A DNA stretch of 64,000 nt, from positions 45,241 to 109,240 of the forward strand of contig NZ_JAYMFI010000017.1 in NCBI RefSeq assembly GCF_035830635.1, in the 5' to 3' direction. Shown here one piece after another: positions 1 to 8,318 of the stretch; position 1 is the stretch's first letter, and every line of letters begins with the position of its first letter. The DNA comes from Adlercreutzia shanghongiae. GTDB lineage: Bacteria; Actinomycetota; Coriobacteriia; Coriobacteriales; Eggerthellaceae. Made by a program: the position numbers and the translations under genes. The notes beneath the pieces are model-generated. The model was not told the DNA's origin. It ran no database searches and saw nothing but the letters and a program-made list of their open reading frames with translations.

Positions 1-79
1 CGCCACCGAAAACCACGGTGGGGTCGAAGGAGTGCTGAAGATGAGGCACCTCCGCCGAGAGAGTTGAAAGAGCGTCCAC
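1..79 (-). CDS. atpB: ATP synthase F0 subunit a, N-terminal fragment
   Basis: The fragment starts at a GTG at 79 and runs off the left edge, giving about 26 residues that begin MDALSTLSAEVPHLQHSFDP. The start is supported by an AGGAAAGG ribosome binding site 7 bases upstream, which overlaps the end of the preceding small membrane protein gene. The short N-terminus with an acidic/hydrophobic lead-in and the position after a nucleotide operon plus a small hydrophobic protein fit the first gene of an F-type ATP synthase operon, where subunit a forms the proton half-channels. The identification rests on only 26 residues and context, so another membrane protein is possible. Confidence 0.5.
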   Translation of the reverse strand, partial: MDALSTLSAEVPHLQHSFDPTVVFGG

Positions 80-92
80 GTATCAACCTTTC

Positions 93-377
93 CTAGCTTT
101 TCCGAGCCAGCCGACTCACGCCGAAAATTATGGCGGTGACGGACAGGGCCCCTGCTTCCGACAGGACAAAGGGCAGCGCGGCATCGCGGTTGACGTTTAT
201 GCAGATGATTGCGAAGGCGAACATGAGGACGAAAGAGACGATAAGGCAGAGCATGAGCACACCCATGTGTCCCAAATTGCCCGAGTCCGTCATGTGCTTG
301 ACCCGGTGCAAACCGAACACAAGCGGAGCGAACCCCGCGATGCCAGCCAGAACACCGAGTGCGATTGCCAGTGCCAT
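93..377 (-). CDS. Small membrane protein preceding atpB, possibly AtpI-like
   Basis: A 94-residue protein with about three hydrophobic segments (residues 1-22, about 37-60 and about 67-85) separated by short charged loops, including a His-Arg-Val-Lys-His stretch after the first helix. Its stop overlaps the ribosome binding site of the next gene, which appears to be atpB, so the two should be cotranscribed and possibly coupled. In many bacteria the gene immediately before atpB encodes AtpI, a small assembly factor for the c-ring; size, topology and position fit, but I see no diagnostic AtpI motif. The functional label is therefore an inference from context. Confidence 0.6.
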   Translation of the reverse strand: MALAIALGVLAGIAGFAPLVFGLHRVKHMTDSGNLGHMGVLMLCLIVSFVLMFAFAIICINVNRDAALPFVLSEAGALSVTAIIFGVSRLARKS

Positions 378-421
378 AACCTGCTTTCGTCTGAGCGCTT
401 GCGCGCTGTTATACCCAATGT

Positions 422-446
422 AAACCGCTGCCTATGATAGCGGTTT
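422..446 (-). other. Hairpin in the gap before the ATP synthase genes
   Basis: An 8-base perfect inverted repeat (AAACCGCT / AGCGGTTT) with a 9-base loop lies in the 378-601 gap between the deaminase gene and the small membrane protein. There is no strong T-tract, so it may be a weak terminator, an attenuator or a processing site. The rest of this gap shows no convincing ORF; a TATAC motif near 412 could be part of a promoter for the ATP synthase genes. Confidence 0.35.
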
Positions 447-601
447 GGCTAAAGAAGCTCGATGATTCAATCGATTTCTGGGTGAGCGGTGAAAAGTTCG
501 CGGCGGCGGCTTGCGCCTCTGAGCAGGGAAAATTTGTGCATGTGCACGAAAATAGGGGGAGAGCACGGCTGCGCCCTCCCTCGCGGCTGTCCCGCAAGGG
601 G

Positions 602-1060
602 CTATTCCCCCACATACTCGCGGACGAGAATCCCGGATTCGGCCAGCAGCTCTTTAGACAGCTCGTCGGGATACGGGTTCTGGTAGACGATCTCGGTGAT
701 GCCAGCGTTGATGAGCATCTTGGCGCACACCACGCAGGGCTGAGTGTTCACGTAAATGGTGGCGCCGGCAATGTTGATGCCGTAGCGGGCCGCCTGGATG
801 ATGGCGTTCTGCTCGGCATGCAGGCCGCGGCAGATCTCATGGCGCTGGCCGCTCGGCACGCCGAGCTGCTCGCGCAGACATCCCGTCTCGCTGCAGTGCG
901 TAAGGCCGGTGGGCACGCCGTTGTAGCCCGTGGCCAGGATGCGGCGGTCCTTCACGATGACGGCGCCGACGCCGCGGCGCAGACACGTCGTACGGGTGGC
1001 CACGTCGTTGGCCATCTTCATGAAGTACTCGTCCCAACTAGGACGGTTGTCTTCTGCCAT
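602..1060 (-). CDS. dCMP deaminase family protein (ComEB type)
   Basis: A 152-residue zinc-dependent cytidine/deoxycytidylate deaminase. The zinc site is complete: His81-Ala-Glu83 (the Glu is the general acid/base) and Pro108-Cys109-x2-Cys112. It would convert dCMP to dUMP, feeding thymidylate synthesis; members of this group are also annotated as the late-competence protein ComEB. The start ATG at 1060 is preceded by GGAGGGAGCGATC, a strong Shine-Dalgarno; an in-frame upstream extension to 1156 would run through an intergenic repeat and is rejected. It lies between upp and the ATP synthase genes on the same strand, giving the rpiB-glyA-upp-deaminase-atp order known from other Gram-positives. 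Confidence 0.93.
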   Translation of the reverse strand: MAEDNRPSWDEYFMKMANDVATRTTCLRRGVGAVIVKDRRILATGYNGVPTGLTHCSETGCLREQLGVPSGQRHEICRGLHAEQNAIIQAARYGINIAGATIYVNTQPCVVCAKMLINAGITEIVYQNPYPDELSKELLAESGILVREYVGE

Positions 1061-1073
1061 GATCGCTCCCTCC

Positions 1074-1229
1074 GGGAAGGGGTGCCGGATGCCCTCTGCA
1101 GGCACGCCCCGCTCCGCTGTTCGCCTTCGGCTCAGGCGCTTCGCTCTTTCATGCATTCATGGGCGACCTTCGGTCGCGCCTAGTTAGTGTTCAGAGGGTG
1201 CCAGCAGAGGGCATCCGGCACCCCTTCCC
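1074..1229. repeat. Family A intergenic inverted-repeat element, copy A1
   Basis: Two perfectly complementary 26-base arms (1074-1099 and 1204-1229) enclose a 104-base interior. The interior from about 1108 to 1193 closely matches interiors at 18.73-18.82 kb and 19.36-19.44 kb (for example CGCCTTCGGCTC, GACCTTCGGTCGCG and GTTCAGAG), whereas the arms are unrelated to the arms there. The interior contains two short hairpins with CTTCGG turns on the plus strand. The element lies between upp and the deaminase gene, and its left arm abuts the deaminase Shine-Dalgarno. Confidence 0.85.
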
Positions 1230-1245
1230 TACATAAACAGGATAG

Positions 1246-1887
1246 CTACTCCGTTCCGAAGATGCGGTCGCCGGCATCTCCCAGACCGGGGACGATGTAG
1301 GCGTCCTCGTTCAGGCCGTCGTCGACGGCGCAGGCATAGATGAGCAGGTCGTCATCGGCAGCCAGAAGGCGCTCGATGCCCTCGGGGGCGGCGACGATGC
1401 ACAGGAAGCGAATGGTGCCCGTGACGCCGGCGCCGCGCAGGTACTCCACGGCCGCGGCCGCCGAACCGCCGGTGGCGAGCATGGGGTCGAGCACGTAGAC
1501 ACGACGGCTGGCGATGTCGCGGGGCAGCTTGTCGTAGTAGCTTTCCGGCTGGTGGGTCTCCTCGTTGCGCTGCATGCCCAGATGTCCCACGCGGGCCGAG
1601 GGGACAACCTCGAGCGCTCCGTCCACCATGCCCAAGCCCGCGCGCAGGATGGGCACGAAAGCCACCTTGCGCCCGGAGATCTGCTTCGCGTCGAAGGGGG
1701 CTATAGGCGTGTGGATGAACACGTTGGTCAGCGGCAGGTCGCGGGTGGCCTCGTAGGTCTCGAACAGCGACAGCTCCCCCACGATCTCGCGAAACTCATT
1801 GGAGCAGGTGTGCTTATCGCGCAGGATGGAGAGCTTGTGCTGCACGATGGGGTGGTCGAGGACGACGACGCGATCGTTTGGTTCCAT
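1246..1887 (-). CDS. upp: Uracil phosphoribosyltransferase
   Basis: A 213-residue pyrimidine salvage enzyme making UMP from uracil and PRPP. It carries the PRPP-binding loop (VLDPMLATGGSAAAA) and the C-terminal uracil-binding motif GLGDAGDRIFGTE, both complete, and has the family's usual length. The start at 1887 (MEPNDRVVV) is chosen because AAGGAAC sits at the right distance; an upstream in-frame extension to 1929 enters an inverted-repeat element. It sits between glyA and the dCMP deaminase on the same strand, with repeat elements in both gaps. Confidence 0.97.
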   Translation of the reverse strand: MEPNDRVVVLDHPIVQHKLSILRDKHTCSNEFREIVGELSLFETYEATRDLPLTNVFIHTPIAPFDAKQISGRKVAFVPILRAGLGMVDGALEVVPSARVGHLGMQRNEETHQPESYYDKLPRDIASRRVYVLDPMLATGGSAAAAVEYLRGAGVTGTIRFLCIVAAPEGIERLLAADDDLLIYACAVDDGLNEDAYIVPGLGDAGDRIFGTE

Positions 1888-1909
1888 AAGTTCGTTCCTT
1901 TCGTCCGGC

Positions 1910-2023
1910 TGCGAGGCGGGCGGGGGCACCCGCGCTCAAGCAATGGCTCGCTCGGCGGAACAGCCCACCGGACTGTTCCGTTCGCTGCGCAACCTGCGCG
2001 CGGGCGCCCCCGCCCGCCTCGCA
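1910..2023. repeat. Family B intergenic inverted-repeat element, copy B1
   Basis: Arms at 1910-1935 and 1998-2023 are complementary at 25 of 26 positions. The interior contains GCTCGCTCGGCGGAACAG and CTGTTCCGTTCGCTGCG, themselves forming an inner hairpin, and these sequences recur at 10.67-10.73 kb and, inverted, at 32.22-32.28 kb. The element fills most of the gap between glyA and upp, just upstream of the upp ribosome binding site. Confidence 0.82.
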
Positions 2024-2042
2024 ACCTGCGCAAATGGGCAGG

Positions 2043-3299
2043 TTAGTATTCCAACCCCGGATAAAGGGGGTGGGCATCCAGCATAGTGTCGACCTTGGCG
2101 CGAATGTCGGCGAGCTTCGCCTCGTCGGCGGCGTTGAACACCGCGGCGGCGATGAGCTGGCCCACCTCGTAGAAGTCCTCGGCCGTAAAGCCGCGGGTGG
2201 TGGCGGCGGCCGAGCCCACGCGGATGCCGCTCGTCACGAACGGCGAGCGCTTCTCGTTGGGGATGGAGTTCTTGTTCACCGTAAGGCCCACAGACTCCAG
2301 CAGCTTCTCGGCATCCTTGCCGGTGATATCGGAGGCGGTGAGATCCACCAGGCACAGGTGGTTGTCCGTGCCGCCGGACACCAGGCGCAGGCCCCCGTCG
2401 GTCATGCCCTCGCCCAGGGTGCGGGCGTTTTCCACGACGTTTTCCATATAGGTGCGGAACGACGGCGCGAGCGCCTCACCGAAGGCCACGGCCTTGCCGG
2501 CGATGACGTGCATGAGCGGACCGCCCTGGGCGCCGGGGAAAATCGCCTTGTTGATCTTCGCGCCCAGCTCGTCGCTGTTGGTGAGAATGAAGCCGCCGCG
2601 CGGGCCGCGCAGGGTCTTGTGGCTCGTGGAGGTGACGATGTCGGCGTGGGGCACCGGGCTCGGGTGCAGGCCCGCGGCCACAAGGCCGGCGATATGGGCC
2701 ATGTCCACCATGAGGTAGGCGCCCACCTCATGGGCGATATCGGCCATACGGGCGAAATCGATGAAGCGCGGGTAGGCGCTCGCTCCGCCGACGATGACCT
2801 TCGGGCGCACCTCCTTGGCGATGCGCTCAAGCTCGTCGTAGTCGATGACCTCGGTTTCCGGGTTCACGCCATAGGAGACGATGTTGTAAAGCAGACCGGA
2901 GAAGTTCACGGGGCTTCCGTGGGTGAGGTGCCCGCCGTGATCGAGGCTCATGCCGAGCACCGTGTCGCCGGGCTCGATGATGGAAAGATAGGCGCCGAAG
3001 TTCGCGCTCGCGCCGGAGTGGGGCTGCACGTTGGCGTACTTGGCGCCGTACAGCTCGCAGGCGCGGTCGCGGGCGAGGTCTTCCACCACATCGACCTTCT
3101 CGCAGCCGCCGTAGTAGCGCTTGCCGGGATAGCCCTCGGCGTACTTGTTGGTAAGCACGCTGCCCACGGCCTCCATGACCGCGCGGGAGGTGAAGTTCTC
3201 CGAGGCGATGAGCTCCACCGAGCCGCGCTGGCGGGCAAGCTCGGCGCGCAGGCAGTCAGCCACCTGCGGATCTTCAGCGGCGAGAAATTCCAAAGCCAT
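2043..3299 (-). CDS. glyA: Serine hydroxymethyltransferase
   Basis: A 418-residue PLP enzyme that interconverts serine and glycine while producing methylene-tetrahydrofolate. The PLP lysine is Lys228 in the hallmark TSTSHKTLRGPRGG segment; the N-terminal LIASENFTS and the YPGKRYYGGC segments that bind substrate are intact. Full length for the family. It lies 15 bases downstream of rpiB on the same strand and upstream of upp, so it is probably part of one transcript; the one-carbon unit it makes supports thymidylate synthesis, matching the downstream dCMP deaminase. Confidence 0.98.
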   Translation of the reverse strand: MALEFLAAEDPQVADCLRAELARQRGSVELIASENFTSRAVMEAVGSVLTNKYAEGYPGKRYYGGCEKVDVVEDLARDRACELYGAKYANVQPHSGASANFGAYLSIIEPGDTVLGMSLDHGGHLTHGSPVNFSGLLYNIVSYGVNPETEVIDYDELERIAKEVRPKVIVGGASAYPRFIDFARMADIAHEVGAYLMVDMAHIAGLVAAGLHPSPVPHADIVTSTSHKTLRGPRGGFILTNSDELGAKINKAIFPGAQGGPLMHVIAGKAVAFGEALAPSFRTYMENVVENARTLGEGMTDGGLRLVSGGTDNHLCLVDLTASDITGKDAEKLLESVGLTVNKNSIPNEKRSPFVTSGIRVGSAAATTRGFTAEDFYEVGQLIAAAVFNAADEAKLADIRAKVDTMLDAHPLYPGLEY

Positions 3300-3314
3300 C
3301 TATCGTCTCCTTTA

Positions 3315-3749
3315 CTAATCCAACTGCATTATCTTCTGAACACGGCCGGCGTGGCGGCCGCCGCCGAACTCGGTGGTGAGGAAGGTGTCCAGGATACGTT
3401 CGTTGTCCTCAAGCGATACGAAGCGGCCCGAGAGCGTGATGACGTTCGCGTCGTTGTGCTCGCGGCACAGCTCGGCGAACTCGGGCGTGATGATGTTCGC
3501 CGCGCGCACGCCGGGCACCTTGTCGGCGGCCATGGCCATGCCGATGCCGGTGCCGCACACGAGCACGCCGCGTTCGGAGGCGCCCTCGGCCACATCGCGG
3601 GCCACGGGAACGGCGAAGTCGGGGTAATCGACCCGATCGTCGCTGTCCGGTCCGCGGTCTATCACCTCGTAGCCCTTGCCTTCCAAATATGCCGCCAGGG
3701 CCTGCTTCTGCTCGAAGCCGGCATGGTCGGCACCAATGCTCACGCGCAT
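3315..3749 (-). CDS. rpiB: Ribose-5-phosphate isomerase B
   Basis: A 144-residue RpiB/LacAB-family isomerase interconverting ribulose-5-phosphate and ribose-5-phosphate. It has the N-terminal GADHAG phosphate-binding motif, the catalytic Cys65 in GVLVCGTGIGMA, and the CREHNDANV segment. The start at 3749 has an AGGAG motif 7 bases upstream; an in-frame extension to 3788 has no such support. It is the first gene of the minus-strand rpiB-glyA-upp-deaminase series and supplies the ribose phosphate for PRPP used by Upp. Confidence 0.97.
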   Translation of the reverse strand: MRVSIGADHAGFEQKQALAAYLEGKGYEVIDRGPDSDDRVDYPDFAVPVARDVAEGASERGVLVCGTGIGMAMAADKVPGVRAANIITPEFAELCREHNDANVITLSGRFVSLEDNERILDTFLTTEFGGGRHAGRVQKIMQLD

Positions 3750-3909
3750 GGGGCGCTCCTTCCCGCTCGAAAGTTGTGCACCTGCCATTGTAGGCGCTCG
3801 CGCGCCCCTCCCCCGTCACTTTCCGGCGGGCAGAACTTCTCCATATGCCCAGAGCGCCCGCGCTCCGAGAGCCGACTAGCTGCGCACGCGGGCGATTCTC
3901 GCGAACCGA

Positions 3910-4836
3910 CTATTTGCCGGCGGCGTGGGAGCCAAATCGCTCGACGAGGACGTCGGCGACGGTCCGAGCGGCCTCGGTCGCCTCCCTGGGCACGAAAAGA
4001 GACACGTCGAGGACCGACCATTCCTCCTGCAGGGGAATGAAGCGAGCGTGGGGGAAGTCGGCTCGCATAGCCGCCAGTCGGCTCCGCGGAACAGCGGCGC
4101 CGTGACCCGGCGCAAGCCGCTCGTGCAGCAACGCGAAGGAATTCTCGTACGGAAGGATTTCGATGAGCGCCTCGAAGCCCTCCCTGTTGCATATCTCGTG
4201 CAGGTGCGCCTCCATGAGCGACTCGTTCTTCGCGTAAGTATGCAGAAAGAAGAATCCTTGGAGCTGGGAGACGGACACCTCCTCTAGCGATGAGAGAGGG
4301 TCTTCCGGATGCACCATGAGGAAAAGCGGGTCGTGGAACAGGGAGCGCACCTCGGTATCGTGCAGGCCGAACACGCGCGTGGCGTAATTCGAGGCCGGCT
4401 CGCAGGCGAGGTCGACGTCTCCCTCCTTCAGCAGCGTCAGGCTCGCATCGCTGTCCAAATTGGTGAGGGACACGCGATACTCGGGAAGCGCCCGCTTGGA
4501 GTCCTCGAAGACCGGCTGCGCGAGCAAGGTCTTGTCGAGGGATGTGCCAATGCGAACGGCGAGCGAATCCGGCCCCACATGCGCCAGCTCGTAGGACAGC
4601 TGAATCAGCCTCAACTGGATTTCCTGAGCCGCCGTGATGAACACCTCGCCATGGGCGGTGGGAGTCACCACGGGCGAGCCCTGGGCCCGCACGAACAGCG
4701 TGTGGCCGAACTGCTTCTCCAGCTGAGTTATATGACGGCTCAGCACCGACGGGCTGATGTTGAGGTAGCGGGCCGCCACGCTGATGTTCTCGCACATAGC
4801 CAAGGTTGACACTTCATTGAATACGCTGACGTCCAC
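3910..4836 (-). CDS. LysR-family transcriptional regulator
   Basis: A 308-residue regulator with an N-terminal winged helix-turn-helix (about residues 1-62; AARYLNISPSVLSRHITQLE is the recognition region) followed by a LysR-type effector-binding domain. It starts at a GTG with a strong GGAGGAGG ribosome binding site. It diverges from the oxidoreductase operon that begins at 5031, the classic arrangement in which a LysR protein controls the neighbouring operon and itself. A 43-base dyad lies between them. The effector is unknown; the electron acceptor or a product of the neighbouring oxidoreductase is a reasonable guess only. Confidence 0.93.
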   Translation of the reverse strand: MDVSVFNEVSTLAMCENISVAARYLNISPSVLSRHITQLEKQFGHTLFVRAQGSPVVTPTAHGEVFITAAQEIQLRLIQLSYELAHVGPDSLAVRIGTSLDKTLLAQPVFEDSKRALPEYRVSLTNLDSDASLTLLKEGDVDLACEPASNYATRVFGLHDTEVRSLFHDPLFLMVHPEDPLSSLEEVSVSQLQGFFFLHTYAKNESLMEAHLHEICNREGFEALIEILPYENSFALLHERLAPGHGAAVPRSRLAAMRADFPHARFIPLQEEWSVLDVSLFVPREATEAARTVADVLVERFGSHAAGK

Positions 4837-4894
4837 GGCCCCTCCTCCGCATGCTGATAGCCCACGCCTATTCTATCCGCTGCCGCCCTTCTAG

Positions 4895-4937
4895 CTTATT
4901 CCCAATCTGAAAAAGCTGTCTGCGAATTGGGCATAAG
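4895..4937. promoter_or_regulatory. Candidate operator dyad for the LysR regulator
   Basis: Half-sites CTTATTCCCAAT (4895-4906) and ATTGGGCATAAG (4926-4937) are complementary at 11 of 12 positions, with centres 31 bases apart, about three helical turns. The dyad lies between the divergent LysR gene and the oxidoreductase operon. Spacing and position suit a multimeric regulator bound on one DNA face. Which protein binds is inferred. Confidence 0.55.
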
Positions 4938-5030
4938 CGCTCGACCTCCCTTGAACTTCCCTTAGCAACAAGCGCCTTCGTACACTGGCCCTGCAGTTCG
5001 AAGCCAAGAGGCAAACAAGAGGAGGAGAGC

Positions 5031-7715
5031 ATGACTGCAAGCAACGAGAAGCGCACCCTGCTCGATCGACGCGCGTTTTTGGCGGCTGCCACGGCCGCTA
5101 CGGCGTCCATCGGGTTGGCCGGCTGCGCGCCCGAGAACAAGCTCGGGGATACCGGCGCGTCGTCCAGCGACGCCGCCGAGGGCAACGTCTGGCGCGTCGA
5201 CGCCGAGCTGACGAGCAAGAACGGTCACTGGCAAACCGCCAGCTGCAACTGGAGCTGCGGCGGGAAGTGCCTGAACCGGGTGTTCGTGGAGGACAACATC
5301 GTCCTGCGCCAGAAGACCGACGATGACCCCGGCGACTCTATCGACTGCCCCCAGCGCCGCGCCTGCCCGCGCGGGCGTTCCCAGCAGCAGATGGTATTCG
5401 GAGCCGACCGCTTGAAGTACCCCATGAAGCGCAAGAACTGGCAGCCGGGCGGCGGGGAGAACTCCCAGGGCCACCTGCGCGGCATCGACGAGTGGGAGCG
5501 CATCAGCTGGGACGAGGCCACCGACCTCATCGCCGAGGAGTTCAAGCGCGTGAAAGAGACCTATGGCAACGAGGCCTTCGTCATGACCCCCGTCACCCAC
5601 TACCGTGGCGCGGCCTGGTTCATCGACGCCTTCGGAGGCATGACGAACATATTCGACTCGTCCTCGTTCGGGCCCGCCAACGCCGCATGGCCCGCGCTAG
5701 GCGTGGAATACGTCGGCCAGTGCGAGATGAACGACCGCTACGACTTCAAGAACATAGAGCATGTGGTGCTGTACGGCATGAACCCGGTATGGGCATCCGC
5801 CGGCAACCCCAACTACCACTTGTACACGCACGCCAAAGACGCCGGTGCCGACTTCGTGTACGTGGGCCCCTCCTACAATCCGTCGGCCAACCTGTACGAG
5901 GCGCGCTGGATTCAGGTGCGCCCCGGCACCGACACCGCCTTCCTGCTGGCCGTGGCCTACGAGATGTTCGAGCTCGACGCCCGCGAGGGCGACGTCATCG
6001 ACTGGGAGTACCTGGAGAAGTATACCTACGGCATCGACGGCGACCACATGGCCCCGGGCGTGAAGGCGGACGAGAACTTCCGCGACTATCTGTACGGCGC
6101 CTATGACAACCAGGTGAAGAACGCCGAGTGGGCCAGCGCCATCTGCGGCGCAACCCCGGAGGACATTCGCTTCTACGCCGACCTGCTGCGCAAGGGCAAC
6201 AAGACCTATGTGTTTTTCAGCTACGCCGCGGCCCGCTGCCTGGATGCGGACTGGTGGCTGCACCTGATGTTCACCACCGCCTGGATGGGCGGGCACGTGG
6301 GCAAGTCCGGCGAGGGCTGCTCGGGCTCCTACCATGCCGGTGCCTTCCGCCAGTCGAACCTGGCGGGCTTCGTGCAGGGCGGCGCGTCAGCCGACTACAT
6401 GACGGCGAATCCCGTCACGAAGTTCGTGCCCTCTCACGAGCTGTACGACGTCATCATCGACGGCGCCCCCTACCATGCCGTGAACATGAACAACTGGATG
6501 ATGGTGGAGGACGGAGACTACAACCGCATGGAGACCGTCGACCTGCACGTCATGGTGTCCGACGGCTCGGCGGGCCTGAACAACGCCCCCAACACCAACC
6601 GCGGCATCGAGGCTTGGCGCAAGCTTGACTTCGTGGTGAGCACCGGCTGGAGCATGACGCCCCAATGCTGGTACGCCGACATCGTGTTGCCCATCCAGAC
6701 CCAGTGGGAGTGGGAGGCCGGACGCGTGTACTCCGAGGGATCCGGCCAGTACACCGACACCGAGTCCATCTACCTGACCAAGCGCGTGGTAGAGCCGCTG
6801 TACGAGGCCATGGACAACAAGGACATCTGGGACATGGTGGGCGCGAAGCTAGGCCTGACCGACTTCCGCCTCTCCCCCAACCGCCGCCAGGAGGCCATCG
6901 ACGAGATTGCCGCAGCCACCTATCTGGACACCGACGGCGAGTGGAAGCCCCTCGTCAGCATCACCCAGGAGGATCTGGACCGCTGGGACGTGACCGGCGA
7001 GCCCCAGGAGGGTGACAAGATTACGCTGTCCGAACTGGAGGAGAAGGGCATCTGGAAGCTGCAGCGCGCCGACGGCGACGCCTATAGCGGATACCGCGCC
7101 TTCCAGGCCTATATCGACGACCCGGAGGGCAATCCCCGCAGCACTCCCAGCGGCCGTTGGGAGATCCACAGCCAGGCCCTGGCCGACTTCCTGAACGGCA
7201 TAGACTACTCCGATGGCTTCAAGTGGCGCCCCTACCCGAACTACAAGCCCGCGAAACGCGGCTACGAGGAGGGCCAGGACGGCAAGCACAAGTTCCAGGT
7301 GTTCAACCCGCACTACATTCGCCGTCAGCACTCCATCAGCGACAACCTTCCGTGGCTGCGCGAGGGTCTGGAGAACCCGGTGTGGATGAACGCTTCCGAC
7401 GCGGCCGATCTGGGCATCAAGACCGGCGACACCGTGCGCCTGTTCAACGACACGGGAGCTGTGCTGCGCCAGGCTTCGGTCACCAACGCCATCATGCCGG
7501 GCGTGCTCTCGCTGCCCCACGGCGCATGGATCGACATGGACGAGGATCTGGGCGTGGACCGCGGCGGCAACCCCAACACGCTCATCCCCTCGCAAACCTC
7601 GGGAACCGGCACGAACGGATACAACACGGCCTTGGTGAGCGTCGAGAAGTGGGCCGGCGAGGCGCTCGAGCGCGACTGCGAGTGGCCCCAGCGCATTATC
7701 GACGTCCAGGCATAA
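5031..7715 (+). CDS. Secreted molybdopterin oxidoreductase, DMSO reductase family catalytic subunit
   Basis: An 894-residue catalytic subunit. The N-terminus has a twin-arginine signal (Arg13-Arg14-Ala-Phe-Leu, then a hydrophobic stretch) ending in a lipobox-like LAGC with Cys32, so it is exported folded and may be lipid-anchored. Cys72-x3-Cys76-x3-Cys80 and Cys112 form the [4Fe-4S] site. The molybdenum-bis-MGD domain follows; Ser210-212 fall where serine-ligated members have the molybdenum ligand, but this is positional inference. The C-terminal dinucleotide-binding domain (about 760-890) is present. The ferredoxin subunit gene follows after 13 bases. The substrate cannot be told from sequence: such paralogues reduce S- or N-oxides or dehydroxylate catechols. 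Confidence 0.93.
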   Translation: MTASNEKRTLLDRRAFLAAATAATASIGLAGCAPENKLGDTGASSSDAAEGNVWRVDAELTSKNGHWQTASCNWSCGGKCLNRVFVEDNIVLRQKTDDDPGDSIDCPQRRACPRGRSQQQMVFGADRLKYPMKRKNWQPGGGENSQGHLRGIDEWERISWDEATDLIAEEFKRVKETYGNEAFVMTPVTHYRGAAWFIDAFGGMTNIFDSSSFGPANAAWPALGVEYVGQCEMNDRYDFKNIEHVVLYGMNPVWASAGNPNYHLYTHAKDAGADFVYVGPSYNPSANLYEARWIQVRPGTDTAFLLAVAYEMFELDAREGDVIDWEYLEKYTYGIDGDHMAPGVKADENFRDYLYGAYDNQVKNAEWASAICGATPEDIRFYADLLRKGNKTYVFFSYAAARCLDADWWLHLMFTTAWMGGHVGKSGEGCSGSYHAGAFRQSNLAGFVQGGASADYMTANPVTKFVPSHELYDVIIDGAPYHAVNMNNWMMVEDGDYNRMETVDLHVMVSDGSAGLNNAPNTNRGIEAWRKLDFVVSTGWSMTPQCWYADIVLPIQTQWEWEAGRVYSEGSGQYTDTESIYLTKRVVEPLYEAMDNKDIWDMVGAKLGLTDFRLSPNRRQEAIDEIAAATYLDTDGEWKPLVSITQEDLDRWDVTGEPQEGDKITLSELEEKGIWKLQRADGDAYSGYRAFQAYIDDPEGNPRSTPSGRWEIHSQALADFLNGIDYSDGFKWRPYPNYKPAKRGYEEGQDGKHKFQVFNPHYIRRQHSISDNLPWLREGLENPVWMNASDAADLGIKTGDTVRLFNDTGAVLRQASVTNAIMPGVLSLPHGAWIDMDEDLGVDRGGNPNTLIPSQTSGTGTNGYNTALVSVEKWAGEALERDCEWPQRIIDVQA

Positions 7716-7728
7716 GGAGAGATGCACC

Positions 7729-8304
7729 ATGAGTATCGGATTTTACTTCGACGAGGCCAAGTGCATGGGCTGCCGCTCCTGCCAGGTGGCCTGCAAAGAC
7801 CGCAACAACCTGCCCGTGGGGCAGCTGTTCCGCCACATGATAAGCTACGAGACCGGAACCTACCCCGACGTGAAAGTGTTCCATCAGGCGAAAACCTGCA
7901 ACCACTGCGCATCGGCCGCCTGCGTGGCGAACTGCCCCACGGGAGCCATGCAATATGCCGACGACGGCGCCGTCGTGCACGACGACGAGGTCTGCATCGG
8001 CTGCGGCACCTGCGTGAACTCCTGCCCCTACGAGGTGCCCCTGCTGGACGAGGCCGAGAGCATCGCGCGCAAGTGCGACAGCTGCAAGGCCCTGCGCGAC
8101 GCCGGCATGAACCCGGTCTGCGTAGACGCGTGCCCCATGCGCTGCCTCGACTTCGGAGAGATCGGCGATCTCAAGGCGAAGTACGGAGACTTCGACGCGA
8201 AGCGGCCCTACCTGCCTTCACCCGACATGACGAGCCCCTCCACCATGATCAAGCCCCGGACCGGCATCGGGGCCGACTCAGAGATCGCCTTCGTCATCCT
8301 TTAG
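7729..8304 (+). CDS. Four-cluster ferredoxin subunit of the molybdopterin oxidoreductase (DmsB-like)
   Basis: A 191-residue electron-transfer subunit with all 16 cysteines for four [4Fe-4S] clusters: Cys12/15/18/22, Cys57/60/65/69, Cys89/92/95/99 and Cys116/119/131/135. It should wire electrons to the catalytic subunit encoded 13 bases upstream and be co-exported with it by Tat, since it has no signal of its own. No membrane-anchor gene (DmsC or NrfD type) follows; the next gene is the chaperone. The quinol-oxidising partner must therefore be encoded elsewhere or be a different protein. Confidence 0.95.
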   Translation: MSIGFYFDEAKCMGCRSCQVACKDRNNLPVGQLFRHMISYETGTYPDVKVFHQAKTCNHCASAACVANCPTGAMQYADDGAVVHDDEVCIGCGTCVNSCPYEVPLLDEAESIARKCDSCKALRDAGMNPVCVDACPMRCLDFGEIGDLKAKYGDFDAKRPYLPSPDMTSPSTMIKPRTGIGADSEIAFVIL

Positions 8305-8318
8305 CCCTCCCTGTTTCC

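Noticed and set aside
2034..4040. A 668-codon open frame on the plus strand opposite glyA and rpiB
   Set aside because: It lies antisense to two well-identified genes and has no family motifs; long antisense frames are expected at this GC content.
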